Positions 25,205 through 32,397 of a stretch of 32,397 bases of DNA are shown here, piece by piece. A model generated the notes under the pieces. That model saw only the letters and a program-made list of their open reading frames with translations, was not told where the DNA came from and searched no databases. The stretch is from DATAES01 sp036493595. Lineage in GTDB: Bacteria; Actinomycetota; Acidimicrobiia; Acidimicrobiales; JACDCH01. A program made the position numbers and the translations under genes. Every line of letters starts with the position of its first letter. The stretch's first letter is position 1. The stretch spans positions 1-32,397 of the forward strand of contig DASXPN010000051.1 of the NCBI GenBank assembly GCA_036493595.1, in the 5' to 3' direction.

Positions 25205-27702
25205 TGGAACGCGAGCTCATCGGTACGTACCGGCTGCAACTCCAGCCGGGGTTCGGCTTCGAGGACGCGGCCGGACTGATTCCCTACCTCGCCGATCTCG
25301 GCTTCTCGCATCTGTACCTGTCGCCGGTGTTCGAAGCTGCGTCGGGCAGCACGCATGGCTACGACATCGTCGATCCCACCCGGTTACGGGCCGATCTCGG
25401 TGGCGACGCCGGTTTCGAGGCGCTCGTCGAGACCGCACACGAGCATGGCCTCGGCGTCGTGATCGACATCGTCCCCCATCACATGGCAGCCACCGCGGAC
25501 AACGCCTGGTGGTGGTCGGTGCTCGAACACGGCGAGTCGAGCCCGTACGCCCATCATTTCGACATCGACTGGGATCCGCCGTCGCGCCGGCTACGGGGCT
25601 CGGTCATGCTGCCCGTGCTCGGTGACCACTACGGCCGCGTGCTCGACTCCGGTGAGCTCCACCTCGAGCGGGGAAAGGGCGATGCGTTGGTTGCCCGTTA
25701 CTTCGACCACGTGGCGCCGCTGTCACCCGAGACGGCGGACGAGCTGTGGGCGATCGCCGGGCGGCGCGGTTGCGACGTGATCGAAGTGCTGTCCGAGGTC
25801 AATGGCGACCCTGATCGCCTCGACGCCATCCTCGATCGCCAGCACCATCGCTTCGCGCGGTGGCAATCGGCGGCGCACGAGCTCGATTACCGACGATTCT
25901 TCGACATCGACTCGCTCGTCGCCATGCGCAGCGAGCGACCCGAGGTGTTCGTCGACTGTCACCAGCTGATCCTGCGACTCGTGCTCAACGGCGCCGTCGA
26001 CGGACTGCGCGTCGACCACATCGACGGCCTGCGCGATCCCGCCGGCTATCTCGAGCACCTGCGATCGCGGGCGCCCGAAGCCTGGCTGGTGGTCGAGAAG
26101 ATCCTGCGACCGTCAGAACGGCTCCCGTCGTGGCCGGTGGACGGCACGACCGGCTACGAATTCCTCGCGCTGGTGGGCAACCTGTTCGTCGACGGGGACG
26201 GCTTCGACCGGATCCTCGAGACCTATCAGCGCTTCATCGCCCACGATGCCCGCTACGAGCAGGTCAGGCTGGCGGCGCGCCGCGACGTCCTGGGTGACGG
26301 GCTCGACGCCGACCTCGAGCGGCTCGTCGCCCTCCTCGTGCGCGTGTGCGAGGGGCGCCGGCGATGGCGGGACTTCACCCGGGCCGAGTTGCGGGAGGCG
26401 ACGAACGAAGTGATCGTTCGTGTCGGCGCGTACCGCGCGTACGTGCGGGCGAACGAAAGCCCGTCGGAGTTCGACCAGCGGCTCGTGAACGACGCGATCG
26501 ACGGCGTCGAGCGCGACATGCCGGATCTCGATGCCGATCTGCTGGATCTCCTCCGAGTGCTGTTCACCGGCGGGCTCACGGGACCCGACGAGGCAGAGGC
26601 GGTGGCGCGCTTCCAACAACTCACGGGACCGGTCGCGGCCAAGGGCGAGGAGGACACCGCCTTCTACCGGTGGACGCCGCTGCTGTCGCTGAACGAGGTC
26701 GGCAGCGAACCCGACCACACGGCCGTCGACTCCGCCGCGTTCCATGCCGAGTGCGCGCGGCGACAGCAGGTGTGGCCGCAGGCGATGCTCACGACGTCGA
26801 CGCACGACACGAAGCGCAGTGAGGACGTGCGGGCGCGACTCGCGTTGCTGTCGGAGATCCCCGACGCGTGGTCGGCCGCGGTCGCGCACTGGAGTGCGAT
26901 CAACAACCATCTCCGGGACGTCGAGGCCGACGCGCCGGACCATCAGGACGAGTGGTTCATCTACCAGACCCTCGTAGGCGCTCATCCCCTGCCCGTCGAA
27001 CGCGCGTGGCCGGTCGTGGAGAAGTCGTTGCGCGAGGCGAAGCGGCGCACGAACTGGACTCGCTCCGACGAACACTACGAACGCGCGGTGCACGAGTTCG
27101 TCGACGCGATCCTGTCCGACGACGAGTTCGTCGCTGACCTGGACCGGTTCGTGGCACCACTCGTCGATCCGGGGCGGATCAATGCACTCGCGCAGGTGGC
27201 GTTGCGCATGCTCGCTCCCGGCGTGCCCGACACGTATCAGGGCACGGAGCTGTGGGACAACAGCCTCGTCGATCCCGACAACCGCCGTCCCGTCGACTAC
27301 TCGATGCGCACGGCGATGCTCTCGGCGCTCGACGGTCGGACGGACGCGGCCGCGGCGGCGTGGCGGGACGAGCGCGGCAGCGGCGCACCGAAGCTGGCAT
27401 TGGCCCATGCCTGCTTGCAACTACGAGCGCGACACGCCGACTCCTTCGGTCGCGCCGGAACCTACGCGCCGCTCGCGGTGGACGGCGCCGACGCGGGCAA
27501 CCTCGTCGCATTTCTGCGGGGCGAAGCGGTTGTGGCGGCCGTCCCCCGTCTCCCGCTCTCCTCGTCGTTCGCCGACACGAACGTGCACCTGCCCGACGGC
27601 AGCTGGCACAACGTGCTCACTGCCGGCACTCACGCCGGCGGGGTCGTGCGCTTCACCACCCTCAGCGGCGACTTTCCCGTTGTGGTCCTCGAGCGCACCT
27701 GA
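25204..27702 (+). CDS. treY: Malto-oligosyltrehalose synthase TreY
   Basis: 832 residues, slightly longer than many TreY proteins. It opens GTYRLQLQPGFGFEDAAGLI and has YLSPVFEAASGSTHGYDIVD, PHHMAAT, catalytic D271 (LRVDHIDGLRDP), E298 (WLVVEKILRP) and D535 (TSTHDTKRSEDVRARL), and GVPDTYQGTELWDNSLVDPD near the end. It turns the reducing-end alpha-1,4 bond of a maltodextrin into the alpha-1,1 bond of trehalose. With GlgX and TreZ it makes trehalose from glycogen in the cytoplasm. Confidence 0.96.
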   Translation: MERELIGTYRLQLQPGFGFEDAAGLIPYLADLGFSHLYLSPVFEAASGSTHGYDIVDPTRLRADLGGDAGFEALVETAHEHGLGVVIDIVPHHMAATADNAWWWSVLEHGESSPYAHHFDIDWDPPSRRLRGSVMLPVLGDHYGRVLDSGELHLERGKGDALVARYFDHVAPLSPETADELWAIAGRRGCDVIEVLSEVNGDPDRLDAILDRQHHRFARWQSAAHELDYRRFFDIDSLVAMRSERPEVFVDCHQLILRLVLNGAVDGLRVDHIDGLRDPAGYLEHLRSRAPEAWLVVEKILRPSERLPSWPVDGTTGYEFLALVGNLFVDGDGFDRILETYQRFIAHDARYEQVRLAARRDVLGDGLDADLERLVALLVRVCEGRRRWRDFTRAELREATNEVIVRVGAYRAYVRANESPSEFDQRLVNDAIDGVERDMPDLDADLLDLLRVLFTGGLTGPDEAEAVARFQQLTGPVAAKGEEDTAFYRWTPLLSLNEVGSEPDHTAVDSAAFHAECARRQQVWPQAMLTTSTHDTKRSEDVRARLALLSEIPDAWSAAVAHWSAINNHLRDVEADAPDHQDEWFIYQTLVGAHPLPVERAWPVVEKSLREAKRRTNWTRSDEHYERAVHEFVDAILSDDEFVADLDRFVAPLVDPGRINALAQVALRMLAPGVPDTYQGTELWDNSLVDPDNRRPVDYSMRTAMLSALDGRTDAAAAAWRDERGSGAPKLALAHACLQLRARHADSFGRAGTYAPLAVDGADAGNLVAFLRGEAVVAAVPRLPLSSSFADTNVHLPDGSWHNVLTAGTHAGGVVRFTTLSGDFPVVVLERT

Positions 27703-27738
27703 CGCTGGCTTCAGCCCGCCGTCCTCGGACACTCCGCA

Positions 27739-28794
27739 TCACAGGACGACGCGGATCCAGTCCTTGGATTGGCTCCCGGACCGGTACCGCGATGTCGTGC
27801 GCTTCGCGATGAGCGCCTTCACTCCCTGACCTCGCGCCGCCTCCGACATCGCGGCGCCATCGCCGACGTGCGCGGCCGGCGCCGACCATGCATCATCCGC
27901 CAGTCCGAGACCGTCGAGCAGGTCTCGACGCGTGTGCCACGGCTCTTCATCGAGGGCCCGACCGTCGTACCACAACACGTCGAAGATCACGTAGGTCGCG
28001 GGATGATCGCGGGCCAAGCGGCGAACGGTGCTATCGGACTTCGCTGCCAACCGGCGGGCGATCGACCCCTCATCGACCGCGGTGATCACGCCGTCGAGCA
28101 CGACCTCGGTGGCACCGAGCGCCCGCCCGATCCTGCGAACGTCGGGGAACGCGGAGGACACCTCGCGCGCCAACCCGTCCGAGATGATCGTGAGGCCCGG
28201 CTCGTTCACGGTGAGCGCTCGTGTGCCGCTCCATTCGACTTCGAACGCCCAGTCCTTGCCCCGTGGAAGAGCGCCCGGGGTTGCAGTCATCGCCTGCAAG
28301 TCGCGCGGCGGCAGACGATGCTCAGGGTCCTCCGGAGGATCCATGCGATGGATCATCCAGTCCTTGCCACGAGTGGCGAACAGGGCGTACTTGCCCGTGA
28401 CCCGGCGACCGTGGAACACGACCACTGCCTTGCGGTCGAGCCACTCCTCGGTCTCGTACGTGCCCGTGTCCCACACCTTCATCGAGCCGGCGCCGTAGCT
28501 GCCGTCAGGTATCTCGCCGTGGAAGTCGAGGTACTCGAGCGGGTGATCCTCCGTGTGGACGGCGAGGTGGTTCTCCTTCGGGTCCCGCGGCACCCCTCGC
28601 GGCAAGGCCCAGGACACGAGCACACCGTCACGCTCGAGACGAAGGTCCCAGTGCAGCCGCGTGGCGCTGTGCTGCTGGATAACGAAACGCGTGCCCTTCG
28701 TCGAGCGAACGCGCTCACCCGACGGCTCCGGGGTGGCCTCGAAGTCGCGCTTGGCCGCATATTCCTCGAGCGGATCCTTCTGGCGTGGGCTCAT
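27739..28794 (-). CDS. LigD-like protein: 3'-phosphoesterase domain plus degenerate DNA ligase domain
   Basis: 351 residues. Residues 35-150 form the LigD phosphoesterase domain, with H42, H48, D50, R52, H84 and Y88 (QQHSATRLHWDLRLE; EDHPLEYLDFHGEIPDGSYG), which trims 3' ends before joining. Residues about 180-351 align with the LigD adenylyltransferase core, but motif I reads FEVEWSGTRAL: the nucleophile lysine is Glu187 and the next Asp is Ser. VLDGVI replaces LDGEI, and the last motif lysine is missing (DWIRVVL). Ligase activity is therefore unlikely. There is no polymerase domain. It lies 16 bp after ku on the same strand, so an end-joining role is likely. Confidence 0.88.
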   Translation of the reverse strand: MSPRQKDPLEEYAAKRDFEATPEPSGERVRSTKGTRFVIQQHSATRLHWDLRLERDGVLVSWALPRGVPRDPKENHLAVHTEDHPLEYLDFHGEIPDGSYGAGSMKVWDTGTYETEEWLDRKAVVVFHGRRVTGKYALFATRGKDWMIHRMDPPEDPEHRLPPRDLQAMTATPGALPRGKDWAFEVEWSGTRALTVNEPGLTIISDGLAREVSSAFPDVRRIGRALGATEVVLDGVITAVDEGSIARRLAAKSDSTVRRLARDHPATYVIFDVLWYDGRALDEEPWHTRRDLLDGLGLADDAWSAPAAHVGDGAAMSEAARGQGVKALIAKRTTSRYRSGSQSKDWIRVVL

Positions 28795-28810
28795 ACGCAG
28801 CCCGTCACGC

Positions 28811-29641
28811 TCAGGCGCTCTTGCGGGTACGGGATCGCGACTTGGTCGTGCGTTTCCCGGCCCGGCTCCTGCTCGCATCGATGCTGGCCTCGAGCGCGGC
28901 CATCAAATCGACCACGTCCGCCGACTTCGCCTCCGCGGGCTCGGTCACGATCTCCTCGCCCTCTGCCTTGCGCTTGATCACGTCGAGCAGTTTCTCGCGG
29001 TACGTGTCCTTGTACCGCTTCGGATCCCATTCGACGGTCAGCGAATCGATCAGTCGGGTCGCCATCTTCAGCTCGCGGGGGTCGACCTTCGCCCGCACCG
29101 GGAGGCCGTCGATGCCGGACGCGGCGACGATCTCGTCCGGGTACAGCATCGTGTGCAGCGCCAGCGCATTGTCCACCGGACGCAGCATCACGAGATGCTC
29201 CTTGGTCCGCAACACGAAGCGGGCTATCGCCACTCGTTCGGTCTGCTCCATGGCTTCACGCAACAACGCATACGCCTTCGACACGCCTTTGCCGTCAGGC
29301 ACTGCCCAATAGGTGTTGACGTATTGCAACGGATCGACATCTTCGAGCGCGACGAAGTCCTCGACGTCGATGCTGTGCGTGCGTTCGGGCTCGACCGCTT
29401 CGAGCTCGTCATCGGTGACGGGGACGTAGGAGCCCTTGTCGACCTCGTAGCCCTTCACGATGCGCTCGTTCGGTACTTCGCGCCCAGACGTGTCCGACAC
29501 CCGCCGGTTGCGAATGCGCGCTCCGGTCTTCTCGTCGAGTTGGTGGAAGTGGACGTCCTTGCGTCGCACCGCGGCGTAGAGCCTGATCGGCACGTTGACG
29601 AGACCGAAACTGATGGATCCCGACCAGATGGCTCGCGGCAT
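28811..29641 (-). CDS. ku: Ku protein (non-homologous end joining)
   Basis: 276 residues. It opens MPRAIWSGSISFGLVNVPIR, then has HFHQLDEKTGARIRNRRVSD, IVKGYEVDKGSYVPVTDDEL and YVNTYWAVPDGKGVSKAYAL. The basic C-terminal tail (RSRAGKRTTKSRSRTRKSA) is typical of bacterial Ku. The homodimer rings DNA ends and recruits LigD. ATG 29641 has AGAGAGG about 9 nt upstream. The LigD-like gene follows directly. Confidence 0.95.
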   Translation of the reverse strand: MPRAIWSGSISFGLVNVPIRLYAAVRRKDVHFHQLDEKTGARIRNRRVSDTSGREVPNERIVKGYEVDKGSYVPVTDDELEAVEPERTHSIDVEDFVALEDVDPLQYVNTYWAVPDGKGVSKAYALLREAMEQTERVAIARFVLRTKEHLVMLRPVDNALALHTMLYPDEIVAASGIDGLPVRAKVDPRELKMATRLIDSLTVEWDPKRYKDTYREKLLDVIKRKAEGEEIVTEPAEAKSADVVDLMAALEASIDASRSRAGKRTTKSRSRTRKSA

Positions 29642-29672
29642 GACCAGTGCCTCTCTCGCGTTCGGCCGGCGT

Positions 29673-30191
29673 CTACGCGGCCCGGCGCTCGAGCATCCGC
29701 GGATGATGAGCCCGCAACACCGCGATGGCCTCCGCGGCGACGTCCGGATCCTCCACCCGCACCTCGACCGCGACACCCTGCGGATCACTCGGGTCGAGCG
29801 CGTACGTGTCGAGCGCGTCCTCGTTCACCGGCAAGCGCCACGCCGCACCGAAGAACCCGCCCATCAACGCACCCGCGATCCCACCGGCGATGACACCGAC
29901 CAACACCGCGACACCGAATGGCTCGACCCCGATCAACACGAACGCGCCGACGAACACGAACGCACCGATCACCGCCCCGACTACGCCATCACGGGCGAAG
30001 TTGCCCGCGATCCGGCGTGACGCGCTGAGGTCGGCATGCAGGCCGCCTTCGCGCGTCGGAATGGTGGCCGGCTGTTCGACGAGATGAATTGCGGCCGATT
30101 CGATGCCCCTCTCCTCGAGGTCGACCATCGCTTCGCGGGCGACGTCTGGTTCGTCGAACCGTGCCATCACCGAATGAGTCGTGCTGGGCAT
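29673..30191 (-). CDS. Membrane protein with glycine-rich helices, probable stress protein
   Basis: 172 residues. An N-terminal segment (SVMARFDEPDVAREAMVDLE, ERGIESAAIHL) resembles the YflT/general-stress-protein-17M type fold. It is followed by two hydrophobic glycine-rich helices (about 70-118; VVGAVIGAFVFVGAFVLIGV, GVIAGGIAGALMGGFFGAA) and a C-terminal ferredoxin-like half (VAVEVRVEDPDVAAEAIAVL). GGAGG lies 5 nt before ATG 30191. A SigB/SigF-type promoter with a good CGTTT element lies upstream, supporting a stress role. The homology is by pattern only. Confidence 0.75.
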   Translation of the reverse strand: MPSTTHSVMARFDEPDVAREAMVDLEERGIESAAIHLVEQPATIPTREGGLHADLSASRRIAGNFARDGVVGAVIGAFVFVGAFVLIGVEPFGVAVLVGVIAGGIAGALMGGFFGAAWRLPVNEDALDTYALDPSDPQGVAVEVRVEDPDVAAEAIAVLRAHHPRMLERRAA

Positions 30192-30217
30192 GGTGCCTCC
30201 TTGTCCTACAAGGTGGT

Positions 30218-30243
30218 TATCCCAGGAAGCCGCAGGCCAAACG
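30218..30243 (-). promoter_or_regulatory. SigF/SigB-type promoter of the glycine-rich membrane protein gene
   Basis: On the minus strand CGTTT (30243-30239), 15 nt, GGGATA (30223-30218). It matches the sigma-B form GTTT...GGGWAW as well as the sigma-F layout. The leader then carries GGAGG before ATG 30191. Confidence 0.6.
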
Positions 30244-30268
30244 AACGCACATGAAACGATCGTCCGTG

Positions 30269-30301
30269 CACTGCGCTCGAGCCCCTTAGGCGCGAGCAGT
30301 G
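30269..30301. repeat. Imperfect inverted repeat between two divergent SigF-type promoters
   Basis: CACTGC (30269-30274) pairs with GCAGTG (30296-30301), and inner GCTCG/CGAGC overlap it with a small bulge. It sits between the outer edges of the -35 elements of the divergent promoters at 30243 and 30304. It could be an operator or simply a GC-rich fold. Confidence 0.3.
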
Positions 30302-30303
30302 GC

Positions 30304-30328
30304 GAGTCAGTCACGCCGATTGCGGGTA
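30304..30328 (+). promoter_or_regulatory. SigF-type promoter of the 53-residue acidic protein gene
   Basis: GAGTC-N15-GGGTA, then ATG 12 nt from the T (30327 to 30339), as at udgX. The -35 match is weak. The -10 context GGGTAACCCGC closely resembles GGGTAGCCCGC of the next small gene. Confidence 0.5.
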
Positions 30329-30338
30329 ACCCGCCACC

Positions 30339-30500
30339 ATGACCACACCGAAGGACGACGAGCTCGACGAGCTCCAGACGGAGATCGACGAAGCGCGCCG
30401 CAAGGCGACCGACGATGGCGTCATCGACGGCGAGCACGAGCAACGGTTCTACGACTCAGGAGACAGCACGCCGGACAACAACGCGCCGCCGGCACCCTGA
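30339..30500 (+). CDS. Small acidic protein, 53 residues
   Basis: MTTPKDDELDELQTEIDEAR then RKATDDGVIDGEHEQRFYDS and a polar tail. Highly charged, mostly helical and then disordered, with no known domain that I can name. No ribosome binding site, but the ATG lies at the leaderless distance from a GGGTA element. Codon use is like that of the neighbours. The regulatory context suggests a stress-induced protein of unknown role. Confidence 0.6.
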   Translation: MTTPKDDELDELQTEIDEARRKATDDGVIDGEHEQRFYDSGDSTPDNNAPPAP

Positions 30501-30514
30501 CAGCGCCGGATTCT

Positions 30515-30539
30515 GGCTGACTGCGCCGAGCACCGGGTA
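30515..30539 (+). promoter_or_regulatory. SigF-type promoter of the small membrane protein/PRC-barrel operon
   Basis: GGCTG-N15-GGGTA, then ATG 12 nt from the T (30538 to 30550). It lies in the 49-nt gap between two small genes, each with its own near-identical -10 region. Confidence 0.5.
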
Positions 30540-30549
30540 GCCCGCAGTC

Positions 30550-30687
30550 ATGGCAGTAGTCGTCGTTCTTCTCATCATCGTCGCCATTGGCGCGGCGGTG
30601 CTCGTTGTACAAAACCGTCGTCGTTCCGGCGGTGTGATCGCAGCACGAGAGTCGCAGCGACCCGGCTCACCCGAGTCGAAGCCATGA
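30550..30687 (+). CDS. Small single-pass membrane protein, 45 residues
   Basis: MAVVVVLLIIVAIGAAVLVV is one transmembrane helix, followed by QNRRRSGGVI and a polar tail. The positive charges after the helix predict the C-terminus inside the cell. The ATG is at the leaderless distance from GGGTA. The stop overlaps the PRC-barrel start as ATGA, so they are translated together. Too short for homology; coding is supported by the layout and by the promoter. Confidence 0.6.
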   Translation: MAVVVVLLIIVAIGAAVLVVQNRRRSGGVIAARESQRPGSPESKP

Positions 30688-31253
30688 CCTTGCTCCTCCG
30701 CGCCTCGGAGCTCATCGGTCTCCCGATCGTCACGGTCGGCGGTGAAGACGTGTCCGAGGTGAAAGATGTCGTCTACGGGTCCGAGCAAGGGCGGCTTCTC
30801 GGGTTCACGCTCAACAAGCGGGGCGCGCTGCGCGGACCGCAACGCGAAGTCCTGCCGATCGACCTCGTCACCGCCATCGGCAAGGACGCGGTGATGATCG
30901 AAGACGAGGGCGCATGTCTCGTTGCGCCGGCAGAAGCGCCCGGCGCCGTTGCCGCGCCCGAGCACGATCGAAACGTCCTCGGCGACGCGGTCGTCACCGA
31001 TGCCGGCGTGCGCTTGGGCGTCGTACGCGACCTGGTGCTGCTGGTGGGTGGCGACGGTGAAGCCGTCGGCTACGAGCTCGAACGCGACGGGACGAGAGAG
31101 ACGTGGTTCATCCCGCGGCCGGTGCAGCTCGCGGTGTCGGGCGACGCGTTGGTGGTGCCGGCCGACATCGAACGGTTCGTACGTCACGACCTCGTCGGTT
31201 TCGGGGCCGCGGTCGACGACTTCCGCGCCGAGCTCGGAGGGACGCCGAAATGA
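30684..31253 (+). CDS. PRC-barrel domain protein (two barrels)
   Basis: 189 residues. Two PRC-barrel modules: about 5-75 (LRASELIGLPIVTVGGEDVS, EVKDVVYGSEQGRLLGFTL) and about 95-170 (NVLGDAVVTDAGVRLGVVRD). These small beta-barrels occur in photosynthetic H subunits, RimM and many actinobacterial stress proteins. No catalytic residues are expected. The 4-nt overlaps with both neighbours put it in a three-gene operon under the GGGTA promoter at 30539. Confidence 0.85.
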   Translation: MTLLLRASELIGLPIVTVGGEDVSEVKDVVYGSEQGRLLGFTLNKRGALRGPQREVLPIDLVTAIGKDAVMIEDEGACLVAPAEAPGAVAAPEHDRNVLGDAVVTDAGVRLGVVRDLVLLVGGDGEAVGYELERDGTRETWFIPRPVQLAVSGDALVVPADIERFVRHDLVGFGAAVDDFRAELGGTPK

Positions 31254-31711
31254 TCAACGCAAGAGATGCGATCGGTCGCCCGGTGTTGAGCCGAGCAAGC
31301 GCCGAAGAGCTCGGCGAGGTACGTCACTTCGTCACTGACGCGGCCGAGCGGCGGATCGCAGATGTCGTCGTCCGCAACGGTCGAAGCGACGCACTCGTGC
31401 CGTGGGCCGCGATCACCGGGTTCGGCCCCGATGCGGTGCTCATCGAGGACGCGTCGTCGCTCCGGGCCCCCGAATCCGACGCCGACAAGGCGGACGTGGC
31501 CGGCCGGCGCGACCCGCTCGGCAAGGTGCTGTTGAACGACCAAGGCAACAGCGCCGGCGATGTCACCGACCTGGAGTTCGACGAGTCCTCGGGTGCGCTG
31601 CATTCGGTGCGGGCGAAGGACCTCGCCGTCGAGGCATCCAGGGTCCGCGGCGTCGGTTCGTACGCGGTCGTCGTTCACGCCTCCGACGAAGCTCGCGCCC
31701 TTCTCGGTTAG
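31250..31711 (+). CDS. PRC-barrel domain protein
   Basis: 153 residues, a shorter relative of the preceding protein: MINARDAIGRPVLSRASAEE, LGEVRHFVTDAAERRIADVV, then a second half, DPLGKVLLNDQGNSAGDVTD. ATG 31250 overlaps the upstream stop as ATGA and has GGAGGG about 9 nt before it. The TAG stop overlaps the TAA of the convergent gene. Function unknown; probably acts with its neighbour. Confidence 0.82.
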   Translation: MINARDAIGRPVLSRASAEELGEVRHFVTDAAERRIADVVVRNGRSDALVPWAAITGFGPDAVLIEDASSLRAPESDADKADVAGRRDPLGKVLLNDQGNSAGDVTDLEFDESSGALHSVRAKDLAVEASRVRGVGSYAVVVHASDEARALLG

Positions 31712-32397
31712 TTCGCCGGCGCCGTCGTCGCGGGCGCGGTGGTTGCGGGCGCGGTCGTCACAGGCGCGGTCGTCGCGGGCGGCGCAGTGGTGGTGGGTGG
31801 CGCGATGGTGGCTGGCACTGTGGTGGTGGTGGTCGTCGTCACGAGCGCACGAACGGGCAGCGAGACCGAATCGGCCAGTGGCATTCCGGGCGACAACGAG
31901 ATGCCACTCCCGGCGGCCGGATAGAGCACACGCTCGACGACCGTCGGTGACGATGTCGAGACCATGACGGTGAGATCAGGACGATTGATGTGCGCGCCGA
32001 GCTCGAGGGTCAGGCGGGCGGCGGGCTGCACCTCGATGTTTTGGAGTTGATCGATGGCAAGGCTCTGTCCTTGCGCCAGCGCGGCGACCGACACGCGCGC
32101 GACCGTGTCCGGCGACGGGTTGAAGATGGTGACGAACTCGGCGGACGTGTTGGCGACCGCGCTGCCATCGGCGAACAGCCAGTTCGTTGCTTGCAGCGGC
32201 GCACCGAGCGCAGGGCCGTAGCCACGTCGAGGCGCAGGGGCCACGCCGCTGATGACGCGCTCGGCGATCACTCCGGGCCCTGAGAGCGATCGGACCGTCA
32301 CGCTGTGGCCGATGCCCTTCGGCACCCGTGTCTGGTCCTGCAGTGCGACTTGGCTGTAGCTGTTGGGCGGCACCGTGATCGGGATCGGATCGACGAC
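31708..32397 (-). CDS. Secreted-type protein, C-terminal part (DUF5719-like), with Thr/Ala/Pro tail
   Basis: The frame is open to the right edge, so the N-terminus, including any signal peptide, lies outside. The visible 229 residues are beta-rich repeats (TNWLFADGSAVANTSAEFVT, IFNPSPDTVARVSVAALAQG, VMVSTSSPTVVERVLYPA) as in actinobacterial DUF5719 cell-surface proteins. A low-complexity tail of TTTAPPATTAPVTTAPATT type ends the protein. The tail suggests an extended wall-spanning segment, although it is at the C-terminus and has no anchor motif. Confidence 0.65.
   Translation of the reverse strand, partial: VVDPIPITVPPNSYSQVALQDQTRVPKGIGHSVTVRSLSGPGVIAERVISGVAPAPRRGYGPALGAPLQATNWLFADGSAVANTSAEFVTIFNPSPDTVARVSVAALAQGQSLAIDQLQNIEVQPAARLTLELGAHINRPDLTVMVSTSSPTVVERVLYPAAGSGISLSPGMPLADSVSLPVRALVTTTTTTTVPATIAPPTTTAPPATTAPVTTAPATTAPATTAPAN
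31730..31845 (-). repeat. Low-complexity repeat coding the Thr/Ala/Pro tail
   Basis: Imperfect 9-15 nt units (GCGGTCGT, GGCGCGGT, GTGGTGGTGG on the plus strand) code for TTAPAT-type repeats on the minus strand. Length variation between strains would be expected. Confidence 0.7.

Noticed and set aside
27703..27738. Possible terminator between the convergent treY and LigD-like genes
   Set aside because: Only a 4-bp stem could be formed; nothing convincing.
31739..31924. Plus-strand frame rich in Val/Ala/Gly
   Set aside because: It is the complement of the Thr/Ala/Pro tail repeat of the minus-strand gene.

Overview
This is 32.4 kb of GC-rich chromosome with strong third-position GC bias, tightly packed genes and many 1-10 nt overlaps. 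The gene set points to an actinobacterium, possibly of the Acidimicrobiia type (the class is an inference): a luciferase-like F420 oxidoreductase, a mycothiol-dependent DinB/MDMPI protein, an RskA-type anti-sigma factor, a SigF/SigB partner-switching cluster, UdgX, GlgX-TreZ-TreY, and mRNAs that look leaderless. I saw no tRNA, rRNA, CRISPR array, IS element or phage genes.

Layout. 0-1.5 kb: the start of a luciferase-like oxidoreductase (minus) and what looks like a 5'-truncated GH43/PLL-propeller gene. 1.5-4.5 kb: a TetR regulator coupled to a triple-PAS GGDEF-EAL protein. 4.5-8 kb (minus): DUF1353 membrane protein, AurF-like di-iron oxygenase behind paired palindromes, and an ECF sigma/anti-sigma pair. 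8.2-13.3 kb: a nucleosidase-family protein, then a minus-strand group of MDMPI protein and two ABC exporter half-transporters. 13.4-15.6 kb: VOC protein, DinB protein and TauD-like dioxygenase. 15.6-20.2 kb: a stress-signalling cluster with two RsbW-like ATPases, two STAS proteins, a PP2C phosphatase and a SigF-family sigma factor. 20.3-27.7 kb: udgX, then glgX, a small basic protein, treZ and treY. 27.7-29.6 kb: Ku and a LigD-like phosphoesterase with a degenerate ligase domain. 29.7-31.7 kb: a glycine-rich membrane protein, two very small proteins and two PRC-barrel proteins. The window ends inside a secreted-type protein with a Thr/Ala/Pro tail.

How it fits together. The most striking signal is a repeated promoter form: a GGGTA (once GGGAT) -10 element, 15 nt (once 17) downstream of a five-base element with T at position 4 and nearly always G at position 2. 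This matches the promoter class read by SigF/SigB sigma factors. It lies upstream of sigF itself, the second rsbW-like gene, udgX, the small-protein/treZ/treY genes, the glycine-rich membrane protein and both small-protein units near 30.4 kb; an eighth copy lies in a gene-poor stretch at 15.66 kb. The window therefore seems to hold both a general-stress sigma system and part of its own regulon: trehalose synthesis from glycogen, uracil-DNA repair and small envelope or acidic proteins. Several starts also share one rule: the T of the -10 'TA' lies exactly 12 nt before the start codon, as expected for leaderless transcripts. All of this is read by eye and has not been tested statistically.
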